Assembly (NCBI RefSeq): GCF_024323335.1
Contig: NC_066584.1
Location: 273,087,618-273,151,617 of the forward strand
Direction: 5' to 3'
Origin: Lathyrus oleraceus
Lineage: Eukaryota; Streptophyta; Magnoliopsida; Fabales; Fabaceae
DNA length: 64,000 nucleotides
Numbering within the stretch: the stretch's first letter is position 1; each line of letters starts with the position of its first letter. This document shows, one piece after another, positions 1 through 11,214 of this stretch. The notes beneath the pieces are model-generated. The model ran no database searches, was not told the origin of the DNA, and saw nothing but the letters and a program-made list of their open reading frames with translations. Position numbers and translations under genes: made by a program.

Positions 1-385
1 TCCTCGGTAATCAGGCCTGAGATTGGTTATCTTCCCCAGCAGGGTTGAGAATGTAATCCCCAGCAGGGTTGGTCATTTCCCTTAGCAGGGTTGAGAGAGT
101 TTGTTCCCCAGCGGCCAGGCCTGAGTATGGTTTCCCCCAGCAGGGTGGAGAATTTTCTTCCCCAGCTAGCCTGAAGGTTGCTGTTTCCCCGGCAGAGGTT
201 TGCATTGGTTGTTTCCCCCAGCGGAGTCCCCAAGAGGATCGGGTTCAGTGAAGGTTATCCCCAGCAAGGATCATCCTTTCCCCAGCAGCAGTGTTGTTCC
301 CCAGCAGGGTGGAAATCGGAGTGATACTGAGTTCCTCAGCGGAGTTCCTCGAGCTCCCCAGTAGAGTGGCTTGTGCCGTCCCCGG
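1..385 (+). repeat. CCCCAGCAGGG-type minisatellite
   Basis: A unit of roughly 25-33 bp built round the core CCCCAGCAGGGTTGAGA recurs about ten times with variable spacing and substitutions. Similar cores appear in the 3' tail of A1 (about 8320-8480) and of A2 (about 20635-20840). This suggests an ancestral component of the Ogre 3' region rather than random low-complexity DNA. The open frames crossing it come from the repeats and are not coding. Confidence 0.7.
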
Positions 386-1029
386 AGAGGGATATGTTTT
401 TATGCATTCATCATCTAGATAAGCATAGCATATTACATCATTAATTGCGTAGCATTTCCATGAGTATGGAGCATTACGTCGTAAAAACTCATGCATCAGC
501 ATTGCAAGCATAAACTAGCCCTAAGCTGTGGTTACCATCCGAGAATGGGTTTATCGGAAGAGTTTAGCATCGCGACATTGGGTCGATTTCAGAATTGGAT
601 ACCCCAACAGGGTAGAGAGGTTGGTGTTTTCCCAACAGTTGACTCCCTAGTTGAGTGGGTTTTTCTGCCGTTTCGAGAATGACAGATCAGCAAGCATCCA
701 CAGCAGTGCTAATCCCCACAGAGTTGGAAGACCGAATCAGAGATGGTGTGCTCAGCAAATTGATCACTTGCTTTCTCAGCATGAGTTTTCCTCCCCTTGC
801 ATCTGGCAGGTTGGATCATGTCCCCAACAATTTTTCAGCATCTGTACGGAATATTTGCGGCAGTTGCTCCTGATAGCATCCATGATTGGTAACCCCCAGT
901 GAGGTTTATTTCCTCACCCGTCAGTGAAAGGAAAGCTTGACTCCCCAGAGTAGTCCCCGGCGAGTGTCTGGCCTTGTCTTGACATATGTAGATGTCGTCC
1001 TGGTGATACCAGTAGGTGTCATGTTGATC

Positions 1030-1560
1030 CCCGTGTGGGTCATCCCTTTGTTGGTGTCGGTAAACATCATCTTTCGATGTCAGTAAACGTCGAGTTTTTT
1101 CCCATTCATCATCTTTTGATGTCTGGTCGTGGTTTCTTTCTCCCATTCATCCGTTGATGTCTGGTTGAGTCTTTCCCATTCATCATCTTTCGATGTCTGG
1201 TCGTGGTTTCTTTCTCCCATTCATCCGTTGATGTCTGGTTGAGTCTTTCCGATTCGTCCGTTGGCGTCTGGTCGTGGTTTCTCTTCCCATTCATCATCTT
1301 TCGATGTCTGGTCGTGGTTTCTTTCTCCCATTCATCCGTTGATGTCTGGTTGAGTCTTTCCCATTCGTCCGTTGGCGTCTGGTTGTGGTTTCTTTCTCCC
1401 ATTCATCCGTTGGTGTCTGGTCGAGTTTTTTCTAGTCATCGGTAAATGTCTGGTCGTCCTTTCGTTGGTGTCGGTAAACATCATCTTTCGATGTCGGTAA
1501 ACGTCAAGTTTTTTCCCATTCGTCCGTTGACGTCTGGTTGTGTATCCTCTTTTTCCAGTC
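1030..1560 (+). repeat. Degenerate tandem repeat with GATGTCTGGT core
   Basis: The unit combines a CCCATTCATC segment, a (T/G)GATGTCTGGT core and a GGTTTCTTTC or GAGTCTTTCC linker. It repeats about a dozen times as alternating variants, which gives a higher-order pattern between 1100 and 1430. Open frames on both strands here follow from the repeat lacking stops and should not be annotated as genes. Confidence 0.75.
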
Positions 1561-1667
1561 ATCGATAAATGTCTGGTCATGTACCTTTTCAAAATCCCCA
1601 GTAGAGTCGTCGGTAAACGTCTTGTCTGGTTCCAGTTGTGAACATCTTGTTCCTTCCCAATCGAAGC

Positions 1668-2046
1668 CACCATCGGTAAATGGCCCCGCTTTCCTTGATA
1701 TCAGTGTATATCAAGTCGACTGGTTCAAGCCGCCATCGGTAAATGGCCCCGCTTTCCTTGATATCAGTGTATATCAAGTCGATTGTTCCACCAGCCGCCA
1801 TCGGTAAATGTCCCCGCTTTCCTTGATATCAGTGTATATCAAGTCAACTGGTTCAAGCCGCCATTGGTAAATGGCCCCGCTTTCCTTGATATCAGTGTAT
1901 ATCAAGCCGACTGTTCCACAAGCCGCCATCGGTAAATGGCCTCGCTTTCCTTGATATCAGTGTATATCAAGTCGACTGTTCCACCAGCCGCCATCGGTAA
2001 ATGGCCCTGCTTTCCTTTATATCCGCGTATATCAAGTCGACTGTTT
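1668..2046 (+). repeat. 63-65 bp tandem repeat, six copies, each with an internal palindrome
   Basis: CCATCGGTAAA or a one-base variant starts at 1670, 1733, 1798, 1861, 1926 and 1991, giving alternating 63 and 65 bp periods. Each unit contains CTTGATATC, a short spacer and GTATATCAAG, so a transcript could fold into repeated hairpins. The 65-bp units carry a GTTCCACCAGC-type linker and the 63-bp units a GGTTCAAGC linker, which indicates a two-unit (about 128 bp) higher-order repeat. The block is in the 3' tail of element B. Confidence 0.85.
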
Positions 2047-2163
2047 CTTTGATCATCCCCCGCAGAGTGCAAATTCTACGGTTCTTTTGGTATTCAATCC
2101 CTGTTTACCTTGAAGGTCTGACAGCCGTTGCTCTCATCCATTCAGGTCCTCAGTTGATTGAAT

Positions 2164-2172
2164 AGGGGCAGC
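2164..2172 (+). promoter_or_regulatory. Polypurine tract of element B
   Basis: AGGGGCAGC abuts the LTR start TGTAGCACC at 2173. The same nine bases precede the 3' LTR of A1 (24514-24522), and A2 has AGGGGTAGC (21969-21977). In LTR retrotransposons this is the RNase H-resistant primer for plus-strand DNA synthesis. Confidence 0.75.
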
Positions 2173-3068
2173 TGTAGCACCTCAAATTTGCATCCCCCAT
2201 TCATTCATTTTTAATTTTTAAGACATTGACATTACATTAACATTGCATAGTACATTGTATCTTATCAGTCAAGACCGACATCAGGAGAATTCCTCAGTGT
2301 AAAAGAGCAAGGTTTTTCCTTGAGATAAAAGCCCTATGGTTGTTCTAGAGAGCTTATGTGAACCAAGGTTCATTTTGAAGCAACTTGACCAAGTGTTGAA
2401 GGCTCAAAGTCCACAGTGCAGTTTCAGGTCATCTGGGGCCCATAAAAGTCAACTGAAAGTCAACTGAGGGCTGGGAGGTGGAGTAATGGTTTGAGACAGT
2501 TCATTCATGACCAAAAGAGGCTTATTCATCATGTCAAACATCTACCTTGAAGGTTTTGAAGCCAAATCAAAAGTTTCCAAAAATGGAAAGTGACCTGTAA
2601 TTTCAAGTTTCCAAAAATGGCAAGTTTTTGGACCAACTTCAACTTGACTTTCCAACATCAAATAAGCTTCAAATGAAATTTTGTCCAACATGTAAGTTGA
2701 AGATCTTTCTCTCCCATTTCCAAAAAGTCCAAGATCATGAGCATCTGATGAATGGTTGAGGAGATATGATCAAATCATTGCCAAGTGTGTATGGAACTTC
2801 AACAAGCCATAACTTTTGATCTAAAACTCCAAAATGAGTGCCTCTTTTTGCATATTTCTTCTCATGACATGTATTTTCCAAATCATTCATCACATTGCAT
2901 GAAATTTCATCACATGACCATTTGCTCATTCATGCTCATTTTGGAGGGAAAATCATGAATTTGAAATTGGTGCATCATATGAGTTTTTTAACCATTCCAA
3001 CATGTTCATAATATGATTTTGAGTGTAATTGCATGGTGCATGTGTACTGTTCACGTAGGATTTCCATG
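2173..3068 (+). mobile_element. 3' LTR of Ogre-like element B, truncated by insertion of A1
   Basis: It begins TGTAGCACC immediately after the polypurine tract. From about 2340 it aligns by eye with the first kilobase of the solo LTR at 36233, including the duplicated segment TTTCCAAAAATGGAAA and a shared GTACTGTTCACGT block near 3046. It stops at 3068, where the A1 LTR begins and before any TATA box appears, so only the U3 part remains. CCATG (3064-3068) would be the left copy of the A1 target duplication. The right copy is lost. Confidence 0.75.
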
Positions 3069-4979
3069 TGTCATACCCCAAAATTTGCCCGTTAATATTA
3101 CAAGGCATTTTTTCAAGGCACTCCAACTTATTCTTCAAGACATTGATCTTAAGGGAACCAATACCCAGCATACAGGTGGCCAAACCCAGAAAATGGCCTA
3201 AACTGGCTTGCTCGCTAGGCGAGCAATTCCTTCGCCTAGCGAACCCTTCGCTACGCCACTCGCCGAATACCAGAAAATTCTGGGCTTCATTCTGAGCCCA
3301 TTAGGTCACAAAAAAGCATTATAAATACCAGCACTTCAGTCAGAAAAAGAGAGGAAGGAAAACGGAAGAGAAAGGGAAACACTCACAAACAGCAAACCCT
3401 GGAGGCTAACCCAGAGAATTCAGAGCAACCCTAAAGGAAACCTTGAAGGAAACTCATCTGCATCAAGGTTACCTCCGCCCAACTCAATCCGACTTGCCAA
3501 TTCAAGGTTGCAATTCAATCGCAAACAGGTTTGCATTGCTATTACCGCCTTATGTTCCTAATTTGCATATGGCATTATGATTGAATTTATAAAAATATCT
3601 TAAGTTTTGCATGTGAATTTAAGTATGCATGAATATCTTGAATGTTTAACCATGTAATCTCTGTAATGGATGCCATAGGGTGTGAAGCTTGCTGAAATTG
3701 TACTGTTATCAAAACCAGAATCCGCAGCCGCTCGCTAGCACATCGCTAAGCGAGCATGTAGCGAGTATTCGCTAAGCCTTCGCTAGGCGAGGCAGGAGCG
3801 AACGTGACAGTCGCTGACTTTTCTGTTCTGATTTTTGCTCATCTGACATGTTTTATCATAGCCATGCATTTGTTTACCTGATCCTATTACTGTTGAGATT
3901 TCTTTTGTGGTGTAATTCTTGATTGCACCCTGATTTGGTATTCTGACCTGTTTGCTGAATTTTGTAAGGGTTCACATACTCTCGAAAAAGGTAGCTTGCT
4001 AGGTATTCCACTTTATTTGTGGGATACCCTTGTGGAGATTCATCCTAATCACTTAATTGATTTTAATGTGGAGATTCATCCTAATCACTTAATTGATGAC
4101 AACTACCTAATTGATTGTAAAATGTTGCCTTTGAATATGTGATCTTGGACCTCTCTTTGTTGCCTTACGGTATTACGGTATTACGGTCATGTCCCGCGAA
4201 TGTGGGGATACACTTAACAAAGACCCTTCGATTAAATCATCATGTCCCTATAAAATAAATCATCGTCCCTCGGATGTTGCTTGCGAATATATGATTTTTG
4301 TCCCTCGATGACCCGTCGTTGTAGCCTACGGTTAAATGATGATCGTCCCTTCGAATGCTAAGGTATCCTTACAAATGTTGCCTTCCATGACCCGTCGATG
4401 ACCCTACGATGACCCTTTTATATCCAAAGGATAAAACTACTTACTTCTCAATAGTAAGGACAGTTTTACCCTCATAAGGATAGGAAATGCCCATAAAGAC
4501 CTTGGGTCGGTACAACTCTTAATTGCTGGCTCACAACCTAAAACATTTTTCATACCTTACACTTTGCAAATACTAGAAAATCACCACTTGGTATACATTC
4601 GTACTAGAATCATTGTCAAGTTATATTTTTCTAAACAGCTTTCAAAATTAAACGAGATAAACACTTTGTATACATTCGTACAAGAATTATTACAAAGTTA
4701 AACTCTCTTTTCAAAACATTTTAAGCAATTCACAAACACTTTTTTCAGACAAACATAAGTGATCAAGCAATTAAGAGCCCATGGATAACCATGGATACAA
4801 AGGGTGCTAACACCTTCCCTTTGTATAATGTACCTCCCGAACCCAAAATCTAATCAAGGTCTTTCCTGTTCTTTTCCGCCTTTCCTTGTTGGATAAAAGA
4901 AAAGTCGGTGGCGACTCTTGCTAACCGCGACATTTGCTTTCCAAAGCAAAAACACACGAAGTCAGTTCACCGTATGACA
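3069..4979 (+). repeat. 5' LTR of element A1
   Basis: The 1,911-bp LTR is bounded by the inverted termini TGTCATA and TATGACA and is followed by GAAC and the primer-binding site. A TATA box (TATAAATA) lies at 3320-3327. Inverted-repeat clusters of CGCTAGGCGAGC type lie just upstream (about 3208-3262) and again downstream (about 3729-3802). Near the end are the family blocks CACCTTCCCTTTG (about 4811) and TGGCGACTCT (4909-4918). Confidence 0.9.
3320..3327 (+). promoter_or_regulatory. TATA box of the A1 5' LTR
   Basis: TATAAATA lies about 250 bp into the LTR, at the same place as in both A2 LTRs. It is directly preceded by the CGCTAGGCGAGC-type inverted repeats. Confidence 0.65.
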
Positions 4980-4983
4980 GAAC

Positions 4984-5001
4984 TGGCGACTCTGCTGGGG
5001 A
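4984..5001 (+). promoter_or_regulatory. Primer-binding site of A1 (tRNA-Arg type)
   Basis: TGGCGACTCTGCTGGGGA begins four bases after the LTR end. It is complementary at about 16 of 18 positions to the 3' end of plant tRNA-Arg(ACG), as recalled. A tRNA-Arg primer is characteristic of Ogre elements. Confidence 0.8.
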
Positions 5002-5799
5002 ATAACAAAGAGAGGTCACCTTAAAAAAAAAGAAAAAGATCTCTTATTCGGGATTGCCTGGGTATTTTTGAGTGAAAGATCCTACACCCGGATCTAGTGT
5101 ACCTTAGGTAAGTAGCAAGAGATCATCGCAACTATCTGGCGTATACTGGAATGGTTAAAATGATGGCTACGGTTAATGTGACACTTTGGATGTCCTGATG
5201 TTCCTCATGTTTACTTGAGGAAAAATTTGGCATCCGCGTGGTGTCATCAAAGCATTAACCAGACCTTTAGAACCCTAATTGACTCATCCTGGCCATTAGA
5301 AAGTAGTGAGATAACTGACTTCGGTTCCGACTGGGGTTGGTTGAGACTCGATACTACACTCTTTGAGATTGGACTTTAGGGAAGCTTTGGTCTACCACTT
5401 GGTGTTGCACTGAAGTGGACTTAAAGGAAGGTCAATGATTGGAGATCCTTCTAAAACCCGGTTACTATTCTAGGACAGGTTGAACCAACCCAAACTTCAG
5501 TGGGGAGGGTACTTACCCATGGAACTCATGCAAGCCTTAAAACTTAGGAATGATTGTTGTGTGACTTGCTTGTGCTTGTTATTTACTTAACATCATAACA
5601 TCATAACATCATAACATCACAACATCATAACATCATAACATCATAACATCATAACATCATGACATCGTGGCATTGTACTAACCATTTCAAGGACTTTAAA
5701 CATTGAAAACATTTCATACATTGCATAGCATGACATAACATTGCATAACAGGTACTCTAAAGGGATCAATATTCTCACGGTTTTCCTCCAAACAGAAAA
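5002..5799 (+). other. 5' leader of A1, with ORF1 deleted
   Basis: This non-coding leader parallels 11233-11928 of A2. A 9-bp tandem repeat (CATCATAAC, about eight copies) lies at 5589-5664; A2 has only about four copies. Near 5696 the sequence jumps from the pre-ORF1 leader (AAGGACTT) almost directly to the post-ORF1 spacer (GAAAACATTTCATACATTG). The whole ORF1 region present in A2 is therefore missing. Confidence 0.75.
5589..5664 (+). repeat. (CATCATAAC)n 9-bp tandem repeat
   Basis: About eight near-perfect copies sit in the A1 leader. The homologous position in A2 (about 11835-11870) has about four, so copy number varies between sister elements. Confidence 0.85.
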
Positions 5800-6909
5800 A
5801 TGGACCTCGAACAAACTGTCAAAGATCTCCAGGCTCAAAATGCTCAATTCCAGGAGATGATCTTGAACTTATCCAAGGGGCAGGAGGAACTGAAGGCTCT
5901 CTTGCTCGAGCAGAAGAAAGACAAGAAACCTGTGAGTTACATTAACCCGGGAAGAAGGCTTAAGGGACAGGCTGCAGGAGTCAAGATTAGAATTCCGAAG
6001 GACAAAGAAGATGAGACGGAGAATGATTCAGAAAAGGAGAATGTTGATCTCTTCAGCCCTGAGGATGAAGATGAAGATCATGAGAATGAACAATACTCTC
6101 CAAAAGATGATAAGTATAAGTTGCTGGAAGAACTCATGCTAGCTATGGAGGGTCAGAAGGCGCCCGGTCTGGATTTCGAAGGCTTAGGTATGGTCTCTGA
6201 TGTGGTCATTCCTCGCAAATTCAAGATCCCCACTTTCACTAAATACGATGGTGCGTCTTGTCCTCAGATGCATCTGAGAGCTTATGTGAGAAAGATTCAG
6301 CCGTATACCACTGATAGGAAGCTATGGATCCATTTCTTCCAAGAGAGTCTATCTGGAACACAGTTAGAATGGTACTATCAGCTCGAGAGCTCTAACATCC
6401 GCACCTGGACTGATTTAGCGACAGCTTTCTACAAGCACTACCAGTATAATTCTGAACTAGCGCCTACTCGGCTACAGTTGCAGAATATGACTATGGGATC
6501 TAAAGAAGGCTTCAAAGAATATGCTCAGAAATGGAGAGATTTGGCTGGCAGAGTCAAACCCCCTATGACTGATCGAGAATTAGTGGACATGTTCATGAGC
6601 ACACTGACTGGCCCATTCTACAGCCATCTATTGAGAAGTTCCTCATTGGGTTTCATTGAACTTATATTAACAGGTGAACATGTTGAAAGCGGAATTCGAA
6701 ATGGAAAGATACAGGCGGCTACCTCTGATCCTCCGGAAACTCCTAATGACATCACTGCCCCTCTGCCTAATCATGACAAGACTGTCAATGCCGTGGAAGA
6801 TGCTGATAGCGATTGTGACTTGGATAGCTGGATTTTCCCAACAATTGGTGACGGACTCAACAATTGGAAGGCTGAAGACACTATCCTGATTTCCTTTAGT
6901 CAGGAGTAA
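5800..6909 (+). pseudogene. Ogre gag (5' part) fused to the C-terminal end of protease, A1
   Basis: The 369-residue open frame starts at an ATG equivalent to the A2 gag start (13456). The N-terminus looks like a coiled coil (residues about 1-50), followed by an acidic stretch (about 70-105). The retrotransposon gag core spans about residues 140-285, with FFQESLSGTQLEWYYQLE and later KEYAQKWRDLAGRVK. Near 6719-6727 the reading jumps over the rest of gag, and near 6790-6800 over most of protease to its last 40 or so residues, ending LISFSQE. The zinc knuckle and protease active site are lost. Unlike the A2 gag, the remaining frame has no stop. It could encode a capsid-like protein, but the fusion is a deletion product. 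Confidence 0.85.
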
Positions 6910-6960
6910 TTGTTATTTCTATTTTAGTGTTTCAAGGCATTGTGTCTATGCCCGGGGCAC

Positions 6961-7128
6961 CGACTGTGAAACAAGATACTCACAGCTCGAGAAAGCTTGC
7001 TATGCTTTGGCTTAGGCTGCTCGCCGACTAAGACAGTATATGTTGAATCATACCACTTTACTGATTTCTAAGATGGATCTTATCAAATATACATCTGAGA
7101 AACCTGCTCTCTCCGGAAGAACAACAAG
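6961..7128 (+). pseudogene. RNase H scrap of A1 pol
   Basis: In frame with one stop, this encodes a fragment with SQLEKACYALAW and later LRQYMLNHTTLLISKMD. That resembles the C-terminal part of the first (RT-linked) RNase H of Ty3-gypsy pol. Upstream it is joined directly to intron-like sequence ending CCCGGGGCAC (about 6950-6960), and downstream to the INT region near 7110-7128. Part of this segment corresponds to what A2 has lost near 18095, so the two copies have complementary deletions. Confidence 0.7.
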
Positions 7129-7785
7129 ATGATTACTGAACTCTGCACGCAGTTCAAAATAAAACACCATAACTCTTCTCCGTACCGGCCAAAGATGAAC
7201 GGCGCCGTGGAGGCTGCTAATAAGAATATCAAGAAGATCATACAAAAGATGACAGTAACGTACAAAGACTGGCATGAGATGTTACCCTTTGCTCTTCATG
7301 GTTATCGCACTTCAGCGCGCACTTCGACAGGGGCAACGCCTTTCTCTTTAGTCTATGGAATGGAAGCCGTCTTACCAGTGGAAGTTCAGATTCCCTCTCT
7401 AAGAATTATGAAAGAGGCAGATTTAGACGAGGATGAATGGATTCAGACTCGACTCAATCAGATAAATTTGATTGATGAAAAGAGACTTGCGGTTGTTTGT
7501 CATGGGCAGATATATCAGAAGCGCATGACCCAGGCATTTAACAAAAAGGTCAAGAGACAGGTGTATCAAATTGGCGACTTGGTAATAAAGTGTATCATTC
7601 TACCACAAGGTGATTCTAGAGACAAATGGACTCCCACATACGAAGGGCCATTTGTAGTTAAGAAGGTATTCTCTGGTGGAGCCATGATGCTTGCTACAGT
7701 GGATGACGAAGAGTCCCCGCATCCCGTGAACACGGACATAGTTAAAAAATACTACGCATGTACACCCGGCAAGTCGAAAACCTGA
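7129..7785 (+). pseudogene. Integrase C-terminal half, A1
   Basis: The frame is about 95% identical by eye to the A2 integrase from 19348 on. It starts after the second catalytic Asp of the core and keeps the Glu region (NGAVEAANKNIKK) and the C-terminal domain ending VKKYYA. It then reads on for a few codons because the A2-type stop and about 100 bp after it are deleted. HHCC zinc finger and both core Asp residues are absent, so it cannot be an active integrase. Confidence 0.85.
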
Positions 7786-9252
7786 AAAGGCGGCTTGGGC
7801 AAAAAAAGGGTATCCTGGTGGACTAAAAACCTGAAAAGGCGGTCCAGGCAAAAATTAGGGATTAAAGCGTATGACTATGTCCCGTTCTCGGTCAGCTTCA
7901 CCCAAGTCAAAGGGACTAAACAAGCCAATCACTTCTATCCGACCGCAGGAGATGAGAGGCTTGAAGACATAATGACAGTAGTAGAATTAAAATCAACATG
8001 ACTTTTCCTTCATAGCTTTTTCTTTATGTTCTCGACAATTTCCTCTTACTAGGATTTCTTTCTCCTTGTATTCAAATTGCCTGTTCATAGGCCCTCTTTC
8101 AAAATCAATACAATTTCATTTCCAAAAAGATGCTTTTGTTTTACCTTCTCTGTTTTGTTTGCGTAAACGTCCATTGATTTAACTTGAATTGATATATGCA
8201 GTTGAATATGATCAATGTTTATCAAAATACATGCATAAAATAGCAATAGCAATTACTAAAAGACTTTAGGGTCGAGGAGAAGGTCTAACCATACTTTCCA
8301 ACAAGTCCGGTTACAAATCCTTTCCCCAACAAAAACCAGCTATTTCCCAGAAGAGGTTGGCATCCCTAGACGGACTGGTCATCTCTTCCATCCCCCAGCC
8401 AGGCTCTGTTGAATATTTCTACCATCAGACAGAAATCAAGTATCCCCGGCTAAGAAAGGGCCATCAATACAAACATCTCCAACCAGAATATTGGGATTTA
8501 TTTTCCCCTGGAAGAACTTTTCAGACGCATAATTCATTCATTACATCATTTCACAGCATACGCATGCATACAATGTTCGCATTTATTTTCGAAAGCATAA
8601 AACATCTCATGCATCATGACATGGCATGAAACTAACTTTATTTTTCAGGTTAATTATCCTCCTGATGCAGTCAAAACAAAGGTCCATTCAGACGGACATC
8701 TTTATCAATTACATTCAGGATTCAACTACATCTCTCAGATATAACCCATATGAACATACATTCTGACAAACACTCGGATATCCTCCTAATGGTGGCATCT
8801 TTAAGCCCACCCCAGATATTCATTGCAAATACAACATATACAAATACTATCAGATATAGCCTAGCGTACGGTTCATTCTGATTCAACTCAACATATGACT
8901 CCTTCAACTCAGATACGATCTAACGTACGATCCATTCCTACCGTCAGCAACTCCAATACGGTCTAGCGTACGACCCATTTGGATCTTCATTCCTCAGATA
9001 CTACCTAGCATACGGTACATTCCGAGGTGTAGTCTAGCGTACGACTACTTTTCGTCAGATACAGCCTAATGGACGGCTCATTCTGCAACTCAGATACGAT
9101 CTAGCGTACGATCCATTCTGACCTTTATTTCCCAGATACAGCCTAATGGACGGCTCATTCTGCAACTAGGATACGATCTAGCGTACGACCCATTTGGATC
9201 TTCATTCCTCAGATACTACCTAGCGTACGGTACATTCCGAGGTGTAGTCTAG
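7786..9252 (+). other. 3' tail of A1, left of the A2 insertion
   Basis: This is non-coding and collinear with 20080-21370 of A2. It holds Lys/Arg-codon-rich repeats of an AACCTGAAAAGGCGG motif just after pol (7780-7850), CCCCAGC-like degenerate repeats (about 8320-8510), and a minisatellite from about 8855. A2 is inserted after TCTAG (9248-9252), and the tail resumes at 23949. Confidence 0.8.
8855..9252 (+). repeat. CTAGCGTACGA minisatellite in the A1 3' tail
   Basis: A degenerate unit of about 45-60 bp has the form CAGATACGATCTAGCGTACGATCCATTCTG with interchangeable spacers. It recurs about eight times here and continues at 23949-24340 after the A2 insertion. The core GTACG(A) half-site recurs in every unit. 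The A2 target sequence TCTAG lies within one of these units. Confidence 0.8.
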
Positions 9253-9392
9253 TGTCATACCCCAAAATTTACCCGTTAATATTACAAGGCATTTTTCAAG
9301 GCACTCCAACTTATTTTTCAAGACATTGACCTTAAAGGACCGAAGACCCAGCTCACAAATGGCCCAATCCAGAAAATGGCCCAAACTGGCAT

Positions 9393-9463
9393 GCTCGCTA
9401 GGCGAGCAAATCCTTCGCCTAGCGAACCCTTCGCTACAATACTCGCCTAGCGAAGCTTGCGAA
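9393..9463 (+). repeat. Inverted-repeat cluster upstream of the LTR TATA box
   Basis: GCTCGC-TAG-GCGAGC (9393-9407) and TTCGC-CTA-GCGAA (9414-9426) are perfect short hairpins with three-base loops. A third related copy lies at about 9443-9456. The cluster ends about 50 bp before the TATA box. The same motifs recur downstream at about 9918-9990. Confidence 0.75.
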
Positions 9464-9515
9464 TACCAGAAAATTCTGGGCTTCATTCTGAGCCCATTAG
9501 ATCACAACAAACCAT

Positions 9516-9523
9516 TATAAATA
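9516..9523 (+). promoter_or_regulatory. TATA box of the A2 5' LTR
   Basis: TATAAATA is repeated at 22241-22248 in the 3' LTR and at 3320-3327 in A1. This is the likely core promoter for the genomic RNA. The transcription start is inferred about 25-35 bp downstream. Confidence 0.65.
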
Positions 9524-11214
9524 CCAACATTTCAGTCAGAAAGGAGACAAAAGGAGAACAAAAACGGAGAAAGGAGAACCCTAGCAAGCAAACCCTAACG
9601 CTCACAGACGGCAAACCCTGGAGGCAAACCCTGAAGGAACTCAGCGGCATCAAGGTTACCTCTGCCCAATTCAATCCGATTTGCCAATCCAAGGTCGCAA
9701 TTCAATTTGCAAACAGGTTTGCATTGCTATTACCGCCTTATGTTCTTAATTTGCGTATGGCATTATGATTAAATTTATGAAAATATCTTAAGTTTGGCAT
9801 GTGAATTTTTAGTATGTATCTGAATACCTTAAATGATTAACCATGTAATTGCTGTAATGAAAGCCATAAGGCATAAAATTGGCTGAAATTGTACTGTTAT
9901 CAAAACCGGAATCCGCAGCCGCTCGCTAGCACATCGCTAAGCGAGCATGCAACGAGTATTCGCTAAGCCTTCGCTAAGCGAAGCAGGAGCGAACGTGACA
10001 GTAGCTGGCTTTTCTGTTCTGATTTTTTTTGCTCATCTGACATGTTTTATCATAGTCATGCATTGTTTATCTGATCCTATTACTGTTGTGATTTCTTTTG
10101 TGGTGTAATTCTCGATTGCACCCTGAGTTGGTATTCTGGCATGTTTGCTGAGTTTTGTAAAGGTTCACCTATCCCCGGGAAAGATAGCTTGGTAGGTATT
10201 CCACTTTATTTGTGGGATACCCTTGTGGAGATTCACCCTAAATCACTTAACTGATTTTAATGTATTAATTTTAATATGGAGACCCACCCTAAATTACCTA
10301 GCTGATTTTAATGTATTGACTTCATTGTGGAGATTCATCCTAATTACCTAATTGATTGTAAAATATGGCCTTTGAATATGTGATCTTGGACCTCTCTTTG
10401 TTGCCCTACGGTACTACGGTATAACGGTCATGTCCCGCGAATGTGGGGATATACTTAGCAAAGACCCTTCGATTAAATCATCATAAAATAAATCATAGTC
10501 CCTCGGATGTTGCCTTCGAATATATGATTTTGTCCCTCGATGACCCTTCGGTGTAGCCTACGGTTAAATGATGAGTGTCCCTTCGAATGCTAAGGTATCC
10601 TTACAACTGTTGCCTTCAATGACCAATCGATGACCCTTACATCCAAAGGGATAAGACTACTTACTTCTCAATAGTAAGGACAGTTTTACCCTCCTAAGGA
10701 TAGGAAATACCCATAAAGACCTTGGGTAGGTATAACTCTTAATTGCTGACTCACAACCTAAAACAATTTTCATACATCACACTTTGCAAAACATCTACTA
10801 GGAAATCACCACTTGGTATACATTCATACTAGGATCATTACCAAGTTATATTTTTCTAAACAGCTTTCAAAATTAAACGAGATAAATACTTTGTATACAT
10901 TCGTACAAGAATCATTACAAAGTTAAACTCCCTTTTCAAAACGTTTTCTAAACAGTTCACCAACACTTTTCAGACAAGAAAAACATAAGTGATCCAGCAA
11001 TTAAGAGCCCATGGATAACCATGGATACAAAGGGTGCTAACACCTTCCCTTTGTATAATGTACCTCCCGAACCCAAAAATCTAATCCAGGTCTTTCCTGT
11101 TCTTTTCCACCTTTCCTTATTGGATAAAAGAAAAGTCGGTGGCGACTCTTGCTAACCGCGACATTTGCTTTCCAAAGCAAAAACACAAAAGTCCAGTTCA
11201 CCGTATGACAGAAC

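Larger units (their letters stand above)
1..2172 (+). mobile_element. 3' untranslated tail of Ogre-like element B
   Basis: No coding sequence is visible. The stretch is filled with minisatellite blocks and ends in a polypurine tract directly followed by an LTR start at 2173. The same architecture closes element A2 (19980-21977). The 3' tails of Ogre elements are known to be hypervariable and rich in tandem repeats, which fits. The upstream coding part of element B lies outside the window. Orientation is plus, from the order tail, polypurine tract, LTR. Confidence 0.75.
9253..11210 (+). repeat. 5' LTR of element A2
   Basis: The 1,958-bp LTR is bounded by TGTCATA and TATGACA. The TATA box is at 9516-9523, inverted-repeat clusters lie at 9393-9463 and about 9918-9990, a conserved CACCTTCCCTTTG block at about 11041-11053 and TGGCGACTCT at 11140-11149. 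It is very similar to the A1 LTR but has an extra inverted-repeat unit (CTCGCCTAGCGAAG) upstream of the TATA box. Confidence 0.95.

Noticed and set aside
1109..1673. Open frames of about 80-113 codons on both strands
   Set aside because: They follow the tandem repeat period, have no domain and lie in a retrotransposon 3' tail.
5800..6909. Possible domesticated gag gene in A1
   Set aside because: The frame is open, but it spans two deletion junctions inside an element with LTRs and has no sign of an independent promoter. A non-autonomous element fits better; kept only as a point for the A1 finding.
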